DNA of 64,000 nt from JAGPUQ01 sp050250395 (lineage in GTDB: Bacteria > Pseudomonadota > Gammaproteobacteria > Pseudomonadales > Porticoccaceae). A program made the translations under genes and the position numbers. This document shows positions 36,003-43,365 of the stretch, piece by piece. Location of the stretch: positions 1-64,000 of the forward strand of contig JBFWOQ010000004.1 of NCBI GenBank assembly GCA_050250395.1, in the 5' to 3' direction. The notes beneath the pieces were generated by a model. The model had not been told where the DNA came from and did not search any database. It saw nothing but the letters and a program-made list of their open reading frames with translations. Every line of letters starts with the position of its first letter. Within the stretch, counting starts at the first letter, position 1.

Positions 36003-36158
36003 CGGCACGAGGCTGTTCTCGCCGGAGCGGAGCTCGAAGCCATTCCTCCGGATCGCCGTGCCACACCGGATTCGACGCCTGGCCGCGTATGGCGTAATGC
36101 GGTCGTTTGTGCTGTAGTCCAAAAATAACGACTTCAAAACCACAGCAGGCAATCAACC

Positions 36159-36998
36159 ATGAAAGACGTCAAAGGCAAGGTCGCATTTATCACTGGCGGC
36201 GCGAGCGGCATGGGACTGGGCATGGCACGGGCCTTTGGTGCCGCCGGCATGAAGGTGATGATCGGCGATATCGAGCAGCAGGCACTCGATACCGCCGTCG
36301 CCGGACTCAAGGCCCGGGGTATCGACGCCGCCGGGGTTCAGGTCGACGTGGCGGACCGGGATTCCGTGTTCGCCGCGGCCAAGGCCACCATCGACACCTT
36401 CGGCAAGGTGCATGTGCTGTGCAACAACGCCGGTATCGGTGTCAGCGGCAAGTCCGAAAAGTGCTCGCTGGAAAACTGGCAGTGGGTCATGGACGTGAAT
36501 CTGTGGGGCGTCATTTACGGCCTGCAGGCGTTCATGCCGCTGATCGAGTCCCACGGCGAAGGCGGCCATGTCATGAGTACGGCGTCCATGGCCGGCATGG
36601 TCAGTTTCCGCTACATGGGTCCCTACAACGCCACCAAGTTCGCCGTGGTGACGATCATGGAAACCATGATGGAAGAGCACCGCGACGACAACATCGGGGT
36701 CTCGGTACTCTGCCCGGGCGTGGTGGCCACCAATATCGCCAGCGGCACCCGTAACCGTCAGGCCCGCTACGGTGGACCGCGCGAGGCGCGGGATCTGGAA
36801 GCCAATACCGAGATGCTCGGCAAGGGACTCGATCCGGATATCGTCGGCGAACAGGTGCTGGAAGCCATCCTGGAGAACCAGCCCTACATCTTTACCGACC
36901 CGAGCATGCGGCGCTTCATCGACAAGCGTTTCGAGCGTTTGTCCGCCGGCTACGATTGGGCGGACAACTGCCGGGCGCTCAAAAAGGCAGGGCTCTGA
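36159..36998 (+). CDS. Short-chain dehydrogenase/reductase (SDR 1)
   Basis: This is an NAD(P)-dependent classical SDR of 279 aa. It has TGGASGMG in the cofactor loop, NNAG, catalytic Ser in STASM and the YxxxK pair in YNATK. The C-terminus is about 30 residues longer than in SDRs 2 and 3, with a YIFTDPSMRRFIDKRFERL tail typical of the larger oxidoreductases. It is only distantly similar to the two following SDRs. The substrate is unknown. Confidence 0.9.
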   Translation: MKDVKGKVAFITGGASGMGLGMARAFGAAGMKVMIGDIEQQALDTAVAGLKARGIDAAGVQVDVADRDSVFAAAKATIDTFGKVHVLCNNAGIGVSGKSEKCSLENWQWVMDVNLWGVIYGLQAFMPLIESHGEGGHVMSTASMAGMVSFRYMGPYNATKFAVVTIMETMMEEHRDDNIGVSVLCPGVVATNIASGTRNRQARYGGPREARDLEANTEMLGKGLDPDIVGEQVLEAILENQPYIFTDPSMRRFIDKRFERLSAGYDWADNCRALKKAGL

Positions 36999-37114
36999 GC
37001 CAGGCCGAGCGGGAAGCTGGGGAAGGTCGAGCGGCTCAAGCGCCCGACTCACGGCCTTGTCCCACTGATCGGGCCGGCGTGACAATGCCGTTCAAACCGC
37101 ACATTCCATAGCTT

Positions 37115-37147
37115 GCAGCTGGCGCTATCCGCAATAGTGCCAGCTGC
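37115..37147. terminator. Hairpin between SDR 1 and SDR 2
   Basis: GCAGCTGGCGCTAT pairs with ATAGTGCCAGCTGC (one G-T wobble) around a 5-base loop. It lies about 115 bp after SDR 1 and directly before the 15-bp repeat array. A T tract is absent on the plus strand, so it may act as an attenuator or operator instead. Confidence 0.45.
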
Positions 37148-37216
37148 AAAAACGCTATCTACAAAAACGTCATCTGAAAAAGCATCATCTACAAAAACAT
37201 CATCTACAAAAAACGG
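37144..37216. repeat. 15-bp tandem repeat, four and a half units
   Basis: Degenerate copies of CTACAAAAACRTCAT occupy positions 37144, 37159, 37174 and 37189, with a partial fifth copy up to the ribosome site CGGAGGA of SDR 2. The array is A-rich and so unlike the surrounding DNA. It occupies the leader region of SDR 2. Confidence 0.85.
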
Positions 37217-37224
37217 AGGATCGG

Positions 37225-37977
37225 ATGGGACGCGTGAGCGGAAAAATCGCGCTGGTGACGGGGGGCAGCATGGGCATGGGTGAATCCCACTGCAAACTGC
37301 TGGCTCGCGAAGGCGCGAAAGTGATTGTGACCGACGTGGCGGTGGATGCCGGCGAGGCGGTGACCAAGGCCATTCGCGATGCGGGCGGCGAGGCCATGTT
37401 CCTGCGCCACGATGTCGCGAGCGAGGCCGACTGGATTGCCGTGGTCGACAAGGCGATCGACGCTTTCGGCAAGATCGACATCCTGGTCAACAATGCCGGG
37501 ATCGTCATCTTCAAGCCCAACCATGAAACCACCACGGCCGAATGGGATCGCATCATGAGCGTGAATTCCACCGGCGTGTTTCTGGGCTGCAAGCACATCG
37601 TGCCGGCGATGAAAAAGGCCGGCGGCGGCTCCATCGTCAATATTTCGTCCATCTCGGGCATGGTCGGCATGGTGAGCCAGGCGGCGTACCAGGCCTCCAA
37701 GGGCGCGGTGCGGATGCTCACCAAATCCTGTGCCGTCGATTACGCGCAATACAATATCCGGGTGAATTCGGTCCATCCCGGCGCGGTGCGCACGCCGATC
37801 ATCAACGTGCTCGGCGACGACACCTCGATGATCGACGCGCTGGTCGCCACCACCATCATGAAGCGCATGGCCGACCCCATCGAACTGTCCTACGCGGTGC
37901 TGCTGCTCGCGTCGGACGAGTCGTCGTACATGACAGGCTCGGAGTTGGTGGTCGACGGTGGCTGGACCGCAGCCTGA
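37225..37977 (+). CDS. Short-chain dehydrogenase/reductase (SDR 2)
   Basis: This 250-aa classical SDR has TGGSMGMGESH in the cofactor loop, NNAG, SSISGM with catalytic Ser and YQASK for the Tyr/Lys pair, ending GSELVVDGGWTA. It follows CGGAGGA. It is a close paralogue of SDR 3, 25 bp downstream, sharing GMGESH, FLGCK..VPAM.KAGGGSIVNISSI and YN.R.NSVHPG. It probably oxidises a hydroxylated lipid or steroid-like alcohol; this is inference from family only. Confidence 0.92.
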   Translation: MGRVSGKIALVTGGSMGMGESHCKLLAREGAKVIVTDVAVDAGEAVTKAIRDAGGEAMFLRHDVASEADWIAVVDKAIDAFGKIDILVNNAGIVIFKPNHETTTAEWDRIMSVNSTGVFLGCKHIVPAMKKAGGGSIVNISSISGMVGMVSQAAYQASKGAVRMLTKSCAVDYAQYNIRVNSVHPGAVRTPIINVLGDDTSMIDALVATTIMKRMADPIELSYAVLLLASDESSYMTGSELVVDGGWTAA

Positions 37978-38002
37978 CAAAACAGACAGGGGAGAAACAG
38001 AC

Positions 38003-38755
38003 ATGGGCAGACTGGACGGGAAGGTGGCACTCATCACGGGTGCGGCGCGCGGCATGGGCGAATCCCACGCACGCTTGTTTGCAAAGGAAGGCGCCAAGGT
38101 CATTGCCACGGACCGCCGCGACACGCTCGGGGAGGAGACAGCGGAATCGATCCGTGCCGCCGGTGGCGAGGCAATCTATCTGTCGCACGACGTGACCGAT
38201 GAAAACCAGTGGCGGAGCGTCATCGCCACCGCGCTCGCGCGCTACGGCAGGATCGACATTCTGGTGAACAATGCCGCGTTCGCGGCCTTTCATAGTGCCG
38301 AGGAATCCTCGCTTGAGGATTGGAATCGCGTGATGGACGTGTGTGTGAAGAGCATCTTTCTGGGCTGCAAATTCGTCCTGCCCGCGATGCAAAAGGCCGG
38401 CGGTGGCTCCATCGTCAATATATCCTCGATCGCGGGCATGGCGGGCATGCCCCAGCAAGCGGCCTATCAGGCCGGCAAGGGCGCCGTCCGCATTCTTACC
38501 AAGTCCATCGCCGTCGATTACGCGCCGTACAATATCCGCGCGAACTCGGTGCATCCCGGCATGGTGCGCACGCCCGGCACGCGGTTGGTCCTGGAAGACG
38601 AAAAGTTCATCAACATGATGCGCGACAAGACCATTCTCAACCGCGTCGCCGAGCCGCTCGAACTCTCCTACCCGGTACTGTTTCTGGCCTCCGACGAATC
38701 GTCATTCATGACCGGTTCCGAAGTGGTCGTGGATGGCGGTTACATGGCCCAATAA
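38003..38755 (+). CDS. Short-chain dehydrogenase/reductase (SDR 3)
   Basis: This 250-aa classical SDR has TGAARGMGESH, NNAA in place of NNAG, SSIAGM and YQAGK, ending TGSEVVVDGGYMA. GGGGAGA precedes ATG 38003. Strong similarity to SDR 2 along its whole length indicates tandem duplication with divergence. Both probably share an operon and act on related alcohols. Confidence 0.92.
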   Translation: MGRLDGKVALITGAARGMGESHARLFAKEGAKVIATDRRDTLGEETAESIRAAGGEAIYLSHDVTDENQWRSVIATALARYGRIDILVNNAAFAAFHSAEESSLEDWNRVMDVCVKSIFLGCKFVLPAMQKAGGGSIVNISSIAGMAGMPQQAAYQAGKGAVRILTKSIAVDYAPYNIRANSVHPGMVRTPGTRLVLEDEKFINMMRDKTILNRVAEPLELSYPVLFLASDESSFMTGSEVVVDGGYMAQ

Positions 38756-38877
38756 CCCGCCGGCGGTCCCTGTCGTTGAATCGGTGGCGACAGGGACAGG
38801 TGGCGCGCATCTATGCCGGCCCAGGATTGGCTCGGCGCTTGATTTGTCCAGAACGTGGCGAGTCATTCCGCCGATTT

Positions 38878-38907
38878 CCCGAGCAGCTTTTCAACAAGCT
38901 GCTCGGG
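38878..38907. terminator. 12-bp stem hairpin between convergent genes
   Basis: CCCGAGCAGCTT and AAGCTGCTCGGG pair perfectly around TTCAAC, between the ends of SDR 3 (+) and the monooxygenase (-). Sixteen bases (TTTTCAACAAGCTGCT) equal part of the terminal repeat of the MITE-like element at 10748. It may be a bidirectional terminator derived from such an end. The rest of the 275-bp gap shows nothing clear. Confidence 0.55.
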
Positions 38908-39030
38908 CGCACGACTCGCTGCGGATGGAGGACGGGCGCTTGCCCGCCAACGACGTTCACACTCAGAGATACGCCGAGCGGAGCCCGGCGCGATAAAGTT
39001 GAAGCAGTGAATTATCGAAATGCCGAAACA

Positions 39031-40851
39031 TCAGGAAACCTCCAAACCCGGCATACGGTCTCCTTTGCGAAACTCCGCAATCTTGTCGAAATACAAATTG
39101 GCACCCATCATGCCGCCATAGGGCTGATTGTGTCGGGCTCTGGGATCGTGCTGGCCTTCGAGGTTGTAGTAGCCCGGTGTGCAGCCCGCACCACCCTGAG
39201 GGCCGCGAGCAGGGGTGCCGACAACTTCGGCGGACCACGCCTTTTCGGCTTCTTCCGTGGCGTCAACCCGCGTGATGGCGTGTGCCTTGAAGTACTTCAC
39301 CAGATAGGCGATGTGCTTGGCGCCTTCGTCCAGTCCATCGGGGTAGTTGGCGGTAAAGGACGCCTGTCCGTTGCCGATGATGAAACAATTGGGAAAGCCG
39401 CGGCTGTGGATGCCGAACAGCGTCCTCATGCCGTCTTTCCATTTATCTTCCAGACTCTGGCCGTCGACACCGATCAGGTTGTAGCCGGCGCGACGAGTGT
39501 AATCGGTCCCAACCTCGAAGCCGGTGGCGAAAATCAGACAGTCGACTTCGTATTCGACGCCATCGACGACAACGCCTTTTTCAGTGATCAAATCGACTCC
39601 ATGGCCATTGGTGTCCACCAGCTTGACATTATCGCGATTGAAGGTGGGCAGGAAACGGTCGTCCAGGCACGGACGCTTGCACATAAAGGCGTACCAGGGT
39701 TTTAAAAGCTCTGCTGTTTCCCTGTCCTTGACGATGGCATCGATTCTGTTGCGAATATTCTCCATTTTCTCGAAATTGGACAATTCAAAAATCTCAAGTA
39801 CCTTTTCTCGGGGCACGTCTTTACCCGCCTCACGCATGCGGCGGCGATAGATTTTTCCCATCTCCACCCAGGCGTCATCGAACTGATCGAGTTGATCGAT
39901 CTCGCCACGGCGTCCGCCCCGGCCGGTGAGGATGGCAGTGAAGTCCTTCTGCCGCTGCTTTTGCCAGCCCGGTTTCAGGCTGGCTACCCAGTTCTTGTCG
40001 GTGGGGTGATCGTTTCTGGGATCGACGCCCGATGGCGTACGCTGGAATACATACAACTGCTTTGCGCTTTCGCCCAGATAGGACACACATTGCACCGCGG
40101 TGGCGCCGGTGCCAATAATGCCGACGCGCTTGTCTTTCAGGCCAGTGAGGTTGCCACGGGCATTGCCGCCGGTGTAGTTGTAGTCCCAGCGGCTGGTATG
40201 GAAGGTGTGGCCCTTAAAGTTACGGATGCCTGGAATGCCCGGCAACTTCGGGCGGTTCAGTGGCCCATTAACCATGATCACGAACCGCGCTTTCATTCTG
40301 TCATTGCGATCGGTATGAATCGTCCAGCGCCTGGCGGCTTCGTCCCATACCATTTCTGTCACGCCCGTTTGCAGGCAGGCGTTGTCGTAGAGACGGTAAT
40401 GGGCGGCAATTCTATGGCAGTGCTCGAGAATTTCCGGCGCATCACAGAACTTGCGCGGCGGCATGTAATTGAGTTCTTCGAGCAGCGGCAGATAGGTATA
40501 GGCCTCGATATCACAGGCGGCACCCGGATAGCGGTTCCAGTACCAGGTGCCACCGAAGCCGGCGCCTTTTTCGATCATGCGAATATCCTCGATACCCGCT
40601 TCCCGCATGCGCGCACCTGCCAGCAGTCCTCCAAGGCCACCACCGATGATCGCCACCTCGACTTCGTCTTCAAGGGGATCCCGAACAATCGGTTCCGTGA
40701 CGTAGGGATCATCGAGAAAATAGGAGAAATCGCCCTTCATTTCCAAATATTGCTCGTTGCCATCAGGACGCAGGCGCTTCCGCCTTTCTTCATCATATTT
40801 CTGTCTTAAGGCAACTGGATCGAAGGCTTTAACAGCAGCGCTGGTATTCAT
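39031..40851 (-). CDS. FAD-dependent Baeyer-Villiger-type monooxygenase
   Basis: This flavoprotein monooxygenase inserts oxygen next to a ketone. It has two Rossmann motifs, AIIGGGLGGLLAGARM near residue 65 and VGIIGTGATAVQ, and between them the BVMO fingerprint FKGHTFHTSRWD (FxGxxxHxxxW[P/D], here Asp). The RYPGAACDIEAYTY segment also fits. ATG 40851 has AAGGTGG 8 bp upstream; GTG 40863 would be an alternative. The length of 606 aa exceeds that of cyclohexanone monooxygenase, with an extended N-terminus as in larger steroid/phenylacetone types. Confidence 0.9.
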   Translation of the reverse strand: MNTSAAVKAFDPVALRQKYDEERRKRLRPDGNEQYLEMKGDFSYFLDDPYVTEPIVRDPLEDEVEVAIIGGGLGGLLAGARMREAGIEDIRMIEKGAGFGGTWYWNRYPGAACDIEAYTYLPLLEELNYMPPRKFCDAPEILEHCHRIAAHYRLYDNACLQTGVTEMVWDEAARRWTIHTDRNDRMKARFVIMVNGPLNRPKLPGIPGIRNFKGHTFHTSRWDYNYTGGNARGNLTGLKDKRVGIIGTGATAVQCVSYLGESAKQLYVFQRTPSGVDPRNDHPTDKNWVASLKPGWQKQRQKDFTAILTGRGGRRGEIDQLDQFDDAWVEMGKIYRRRMREAGKDVPREKVLEIFELSNFEKMENIRNRIDAIVKDRETAELLKPWYAFMCKRPCLDDRFLPTFNRDNVKLVDTNGHGVDLITEKGVVVDGVEYEVDCLIFATGFEVGTDYTRRAGYNLIGVDGQSLEDKWKDGMRTLFGIHSRGFPNCFIIGNGQASFTANYPDGLDEGAKHIAYLVKYFKAHAITRVDATEEAEKAWSAEVVGTPARGPQGGAGCTPGYYNLEGQHDPRARHNQPYGGMMGANLYFDKIAEFRKGDRMPGLEVS

Positions 40852-40994
40852 TTTTGAATCCACCTTGATAGGAGTTGATAGGAGAATGAAGGAATTGTTG
40901 ACTTGGATTATTGCCCTATTTCCGCGTTCAAAACAAGGACTCAGGTGGGAAAAGGGGGGTCAGCGAAGCGGGACCGTCACGAAGGGCACGAAAC

Positions 40995-41766
40995 GGGGTC
41001 GGACGCGATTATTCCGAATTCCTTGGCCGGCCCACGCCCTTTGACGACGCTCGGCGATTGGTCAAAGCCTCAACCTGTTGCTTGAAGCGCTCGCCTCCCA
41101 GCGCCCACCCCTTGTGCGTCGATTCGCGGATGGCATTCAAATCCCGCCCCGATATTGCAGCCCGGAACAACTGCCGATAGGCACTTTGCCGCTCGTTCTG
41201 GCTGCGCCCCAGTTGAGTGTATTCCATGTGAGGGGTCAACCAGCTGCCTCCAACCCCGGATTCGCCCAGCGCATTGAAAGCATAGCTTGACCACGGATAA
41301 TCCCTCGGATGCGCCACCATATTCGCCCGCACCGGGTTAAGCTCGATATAACGCATCAACGTCAGCAAATATTGCTCGCTATCCACCACCGTCGCACGGT
41401 AGCGACCCTCCCACAGCGTGCCGCTGCGCTGATGGGTGTAATTGAAATACTGCACATAACGTCTCCCAACCGACTGAAACACCTTGCTGATGCTGTCCTC
41501 CTTGCCTGGCGTGGCAAGCAGGTGAATGTGATTCGTCATCCAGACATAGGCGTGAATAGCCAGACCGTGCTTGCTGGCGGCTTCCACCAGCGCATCGCAA
41601 AAGAACTGATAGTCCGCCTCTGCGGCAAAAATAACCTGCCGGTTGTTGCCGCGCTGGATGATGTGTTGCGGCTGGCCGGGAATGACGTAGCGGGGGAGGC
41701 GCGCCATGACGAACTACCGTAACCGGAGAAGCGGGCAGTGTAGCGCCAAATATCGTGTCTGACCCC
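40995..41766. mobile_element. RAYT element bounded by inverted GGGGTC..GAC repeats
   Basis: The left end GGGGTCGGACGCGAT (40995-41009) and right end ATCGTGTCTGACCCC (41752-41766) are inverted repeats matching at 13 of 15 positions. They enclose only the transposase gene, and the left repeat touches its stop codon. Such sequences commonly flank REP-associated tyrosine transposases. Confidence 0.75.
41009..41707 (-). CDS. REP-associated tyrosine transposase (Y1, RAYT)
   Basis: This 232-aa protein is of the IS200/IS605-related TnpA-REP family. It has the N-terminal MARLPRYVIPGQPQHIIQRGNNRQ, the metal-binding HUH-type motif NHIHLL, the conserved GTLWEGRYRATVV and the RYIELNPVRA segment. The gene is complete. 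Such enzymes cut single-stranded DNA at REP-type palindromes and rarely form classical insertion sequences. It marks the left edge of the accessory island. Confidence 0.9.
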   Translation of the reverse strand: MARLPRYVIPGQPQHIIQRGNNRQVIFAAEADYQFFCDALVEAASKHGLAIHAYVWMTNHIHLLATPGKEDSISKVFQSVGRRYVQYFNYTHQRSGTLWEGRYRATVVDSEQYLLTLMRYIELNPVRANMVAHPRDYPWSSYAFNALGESGVGGSWLTPHMEYTQLGRSQNERQSAYRQLFRAAISGRDLNAIRESTHKGWALGGERFKQQVEALTNRRASSKGVGRPRNSE

Positions 41767-41792
41767 ATTTATATCAAACTGTAAAGGACCAA

Positions 41793-41868
41793 GTGCCGCT
41801 CAACCAATTCCTGTGAGGCGCCGCCGGGGGTTGCGGCCCCGGCTTGGCCAGACTAGACTAAGTGTTCG
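41793..41868. repeat. 76-bp direct repeat, left copy
   Basis: It matches 48448-48523 at 68 of 76 positions without gaps. Both start with GTGCCGCTC, both contain ...TTCCTGTGAGGCGCCGCC, and both end AGACTAGACTAAG.GTTCG. The copy lies 22 bp before the Phd-type antitoxin. It may contain the promoter of that gene (TAGACT as -10-like) or be a recombination remnant. Confidence 0.85.
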
Positions 41869-41889
41869 AACCCCCCCAAGGACATTGGT

Positions 41890-42138
41890 GTGAACGCCAT
41901 CAACATGCTTGAAGCCAAGACCAACCTGTCGCGCCTGGTGGACGCCATCGAGCGCGGTGCTGAGCGCGAAATCGTCATTGCCCGCAACGGCAGGCCGGTG
42001 GCGCGGCTGGTGCCGGTGGCGGAAGGCCCCGTCGAACAGCGCATCGGCGTGGCGCGCGGCCGGTTCGAGGTACCGGACGACATCGACGCCCACAACGTCG
42101 CGGTGGCGCGGCTGTTCGCAGGCGACGCCACCGCGTGA
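41890..42138 (+). CDS. Phd/YefM-type antitoxin
   Basis: This 82-aa DNA-binding antitoxin has INMLEAKTNLSRLVDAIERG...IVIARNGRPVARLVP, the classic Phd/VapB-type N-terminal fold. The C-terminal tail (VPDDIDAHNVAVARLF) should wrap the toxin. GTG 41890 has AAGGA 7 bp upstream. It overlaps the toxin gene by four bases (GTGA). The pair is expected to autoregulate from the upstream 76-bp repeat region. Confidence 0.92.
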   Translation: MNAINMLEAKTNLSRLVDAIERGAEREIVIARNGRPVARLVPVAEGPVEQRIGVARGRFEVPDDIDAHNVAVARLFAGDATA

Positions 42139-42521
42139 ACCTGCTGCTCGACACGCACATCGCGCTGTGGGCGCTGGTGGACAGCCCGCGGCTGTCGGCT
42201 CGCGCGCGCGAGCTGATCCTGGCGCCGCGCTCGGTGGTGTGGATCAGCGCCGCCACGGTGTGGGAAATCGCCATCAAGCACGGCCTGGCGCGGGGCGACA
42301 TGCCGGTCTCCGGCGCCGACGCCGTGGGTTACTTCCGCGCCGCCGGCTACCGCTTTCTGCCGGTGGAGCCGGAACACGCCGCGGCGGTAGAAACCCTGCC
42401 TCCGCACCATCAGGATCCCTTCGACCGCCTGCTCATCGCCCAGGCCCAGGTGGAGCCCATGCACCTGCTCAGCCACGGCGCCGACATCGCCCGCTACGGC
42501 GAGTTGGTCATCGCCGTCTGA
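42135..42521 (+). CDS. VapC-like PIN-domain toxin
   Basis: This 128-aa PIN-domain ribonuclease carries the acidic residues D6 (LLLDTHIALW), E44 (TVWEIAIKHG) and D94/D97 (HHQDPFDRLLIAQA). It is thus predicted to be intact. Starting with GTG overlapping the antitoxin stop, it is the toxin half of a type II system. Targets of this class are usually tRNA or rRNA; the specific target is unknown. Confidence 0.93.
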   Translation: MNLLLDTHIALWALVDSPRLSARARELILAPRSVVWISAATVWEIAIKHGLARGDMPVSGADAVGYFRAAGYRFLPVEPEHAAAVETLPPHHQDPFDRLLIAQAQVEPMHLLSHGADIARYGELVIAV

Positions 42522-42845
42522 CACCGCCCGCGACATCCTGGTGGGCAAGGTACCCGACATCGAGAGCCGGGCCGGGCGGGAACGCACCTGAGCGGGCTAT
42601 GCGGAAAGGTTCCGGAATTCCGCTGAACCCGGGTCGCACCGAGCCGGATGGAAGACCGATGGCGGAGTGTGCCGGCAATTGTTCCGAAGGGGACTTTGGT
42701 AGCATGGGCGCGGATACTGCGCACACCAGTCCGGTGCGGGTGGTGCGGAGATGTTCCGTGTTTAAACGCGGAAGTTTTCCAGATACTCAATGTTATGCGG
42801 CTGAGTCATCCTCCCGTGGGGCAATGGAGCACGAGGTAGAGGTAG
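42522..42845. other. Gap with gene-end fragment, palindrome and cassette-boundary core site
   Basis: The first 70 bases read ...DILVGKVPDIESRAGRERT then stop, possibly the tail of a lost gene, though no family is recognised. A 20-bp near-perfect palindrome lies at 42754-42773. At 42792 GTTATGC has the form of an integron core site (GTTRRRY except for the T). No full attC folds were seen upstream of it. Confidence 0.4.
42754..42773. promoter_or_regulatory. 20-bp palindrome upstream of the DUF4258/DUF2283 pair
   Basis: TTCCGTGTTTAAACGCGGAA is its own reverse complement except for one T/C pair. It lies 73 bp before the small gene pair. It could be an operator for autoregulation or a cruciform site. 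Confidence 0.4.
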
Positions 42846-43088
42846 ATGGATAAGTACAAATTCACAGAGTATTTTGAGAAGGAAGTGCTCCGGAAACGTC
42901 CCTATTTGAAGAAAGAGTGGTGCATCTATGCGATTGAAACCGCCATTCAGTCGGAGCCCCAAGAACACAATCGGTACCGCTTTTGGGCCGCGATTCCCGA
43001 GCTTGAAGGACGCTACTTGCGGGTTATTACCCTTGAAGATAAGGTCACAATTCGCAACGCTTTTCCAGACCGAGGATTTCAACCATGA
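42846..43088 (+). CDS. Small protein, DUF4258-like, first gene of a two-gene cassette
   Basis: This 80-aa protein contains KFTEYFEKEVLRKRPYLKKEWCIYAIE and YRFWAAIPELEGRYLRVITLEDKVTIRNAFPDRGF. The basic N-terminal helix and C-terminal beta strands with the late Arg/Asn/Phe are like DUF4258 or RelE-type small ribonuclease folds. It overlaps the DUF2283 gene by four bases (ATGA), an arrangement usual for toxin-antitoxin pairs. Toxin activity is inference. It belongs to the cassette ending at the attC site. Confidence 0.7.
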   Translation: MDKYKFTEYFEKEVLRKRPYLKKEWCIYAIETAIQSEPQEHNRYRFWAAIPELEGRYLRVITLEDKVTIRNAFPDRGFQP

Positions 43089-43303
43089 AGCTGAACTACT
43101 ATCCGGAAACCGACTCGCTGTATATCGATTTGTCTGAACGCCCCAGTGCTGAGAGTCGTGAAATCTCGGAAGGGGTCATTTTGGATTATGACGCGAACGG
43201 CAAGCTCGTCGGAATCGACATCGACAATGCAACCAACAAGGTGGAGTTGAAGAAACTTGTCCTCAGCAGACTGCCCGGGAAGATTGAAACGGCCGCCGCA
43301 TAA
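43085..43303 (+). CDS. DUF2283 family protein
   Basis: This 72-aa protein reads MKLNYYPETDSLYIDLSERPSAESREISEGVILDYDANGKLVGIDIDNA, the full DUF2283 signature. These small beta-rich proteins often follow DUF4258-like genes and have been suggested as antitoxin or partner. Its stop TAA lies inside the attC R'' core (GCATAAC), as is common for integron cassettes. Confidence 0.88.
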   Translation: MKLNYYPETDSLYIDLSERPSAESREISEGVILDYDANGKLVGIDIDNATNKVELKKLVLSRLPGKIETAAA

Positions 43304-43355
43304 CAACCGGCTCCAAGCGACGCAAAAACCGCACGCTTGAGCCGGAGCGTTAGGC
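43298..43355. other. Integron attC recombination site
   Basis: The 58-bp site has R'' GCATAAC (43298-43304) and R' GTTAGGC (43349-43355). L'' CCGGCTCCAAGCG and L' CGCTTGAGCCGG pair perfectly except for one extra C, the extrahelical base that marks attC strand choice. Length, boxes and bulge match attC of class-1 type cassettes. No integrase gene is in the window. Confidence 0.87.
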
Positions 43356-43365
43356 CGATAAACGC

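Noticed and set aside
41793..41868. The 76-bp repeats as attC sites
   Set aside because: They lack the paired GTTRRRY/RYYYAAC boxes and an internal inverted repeat, unlike the true attC at 43298.
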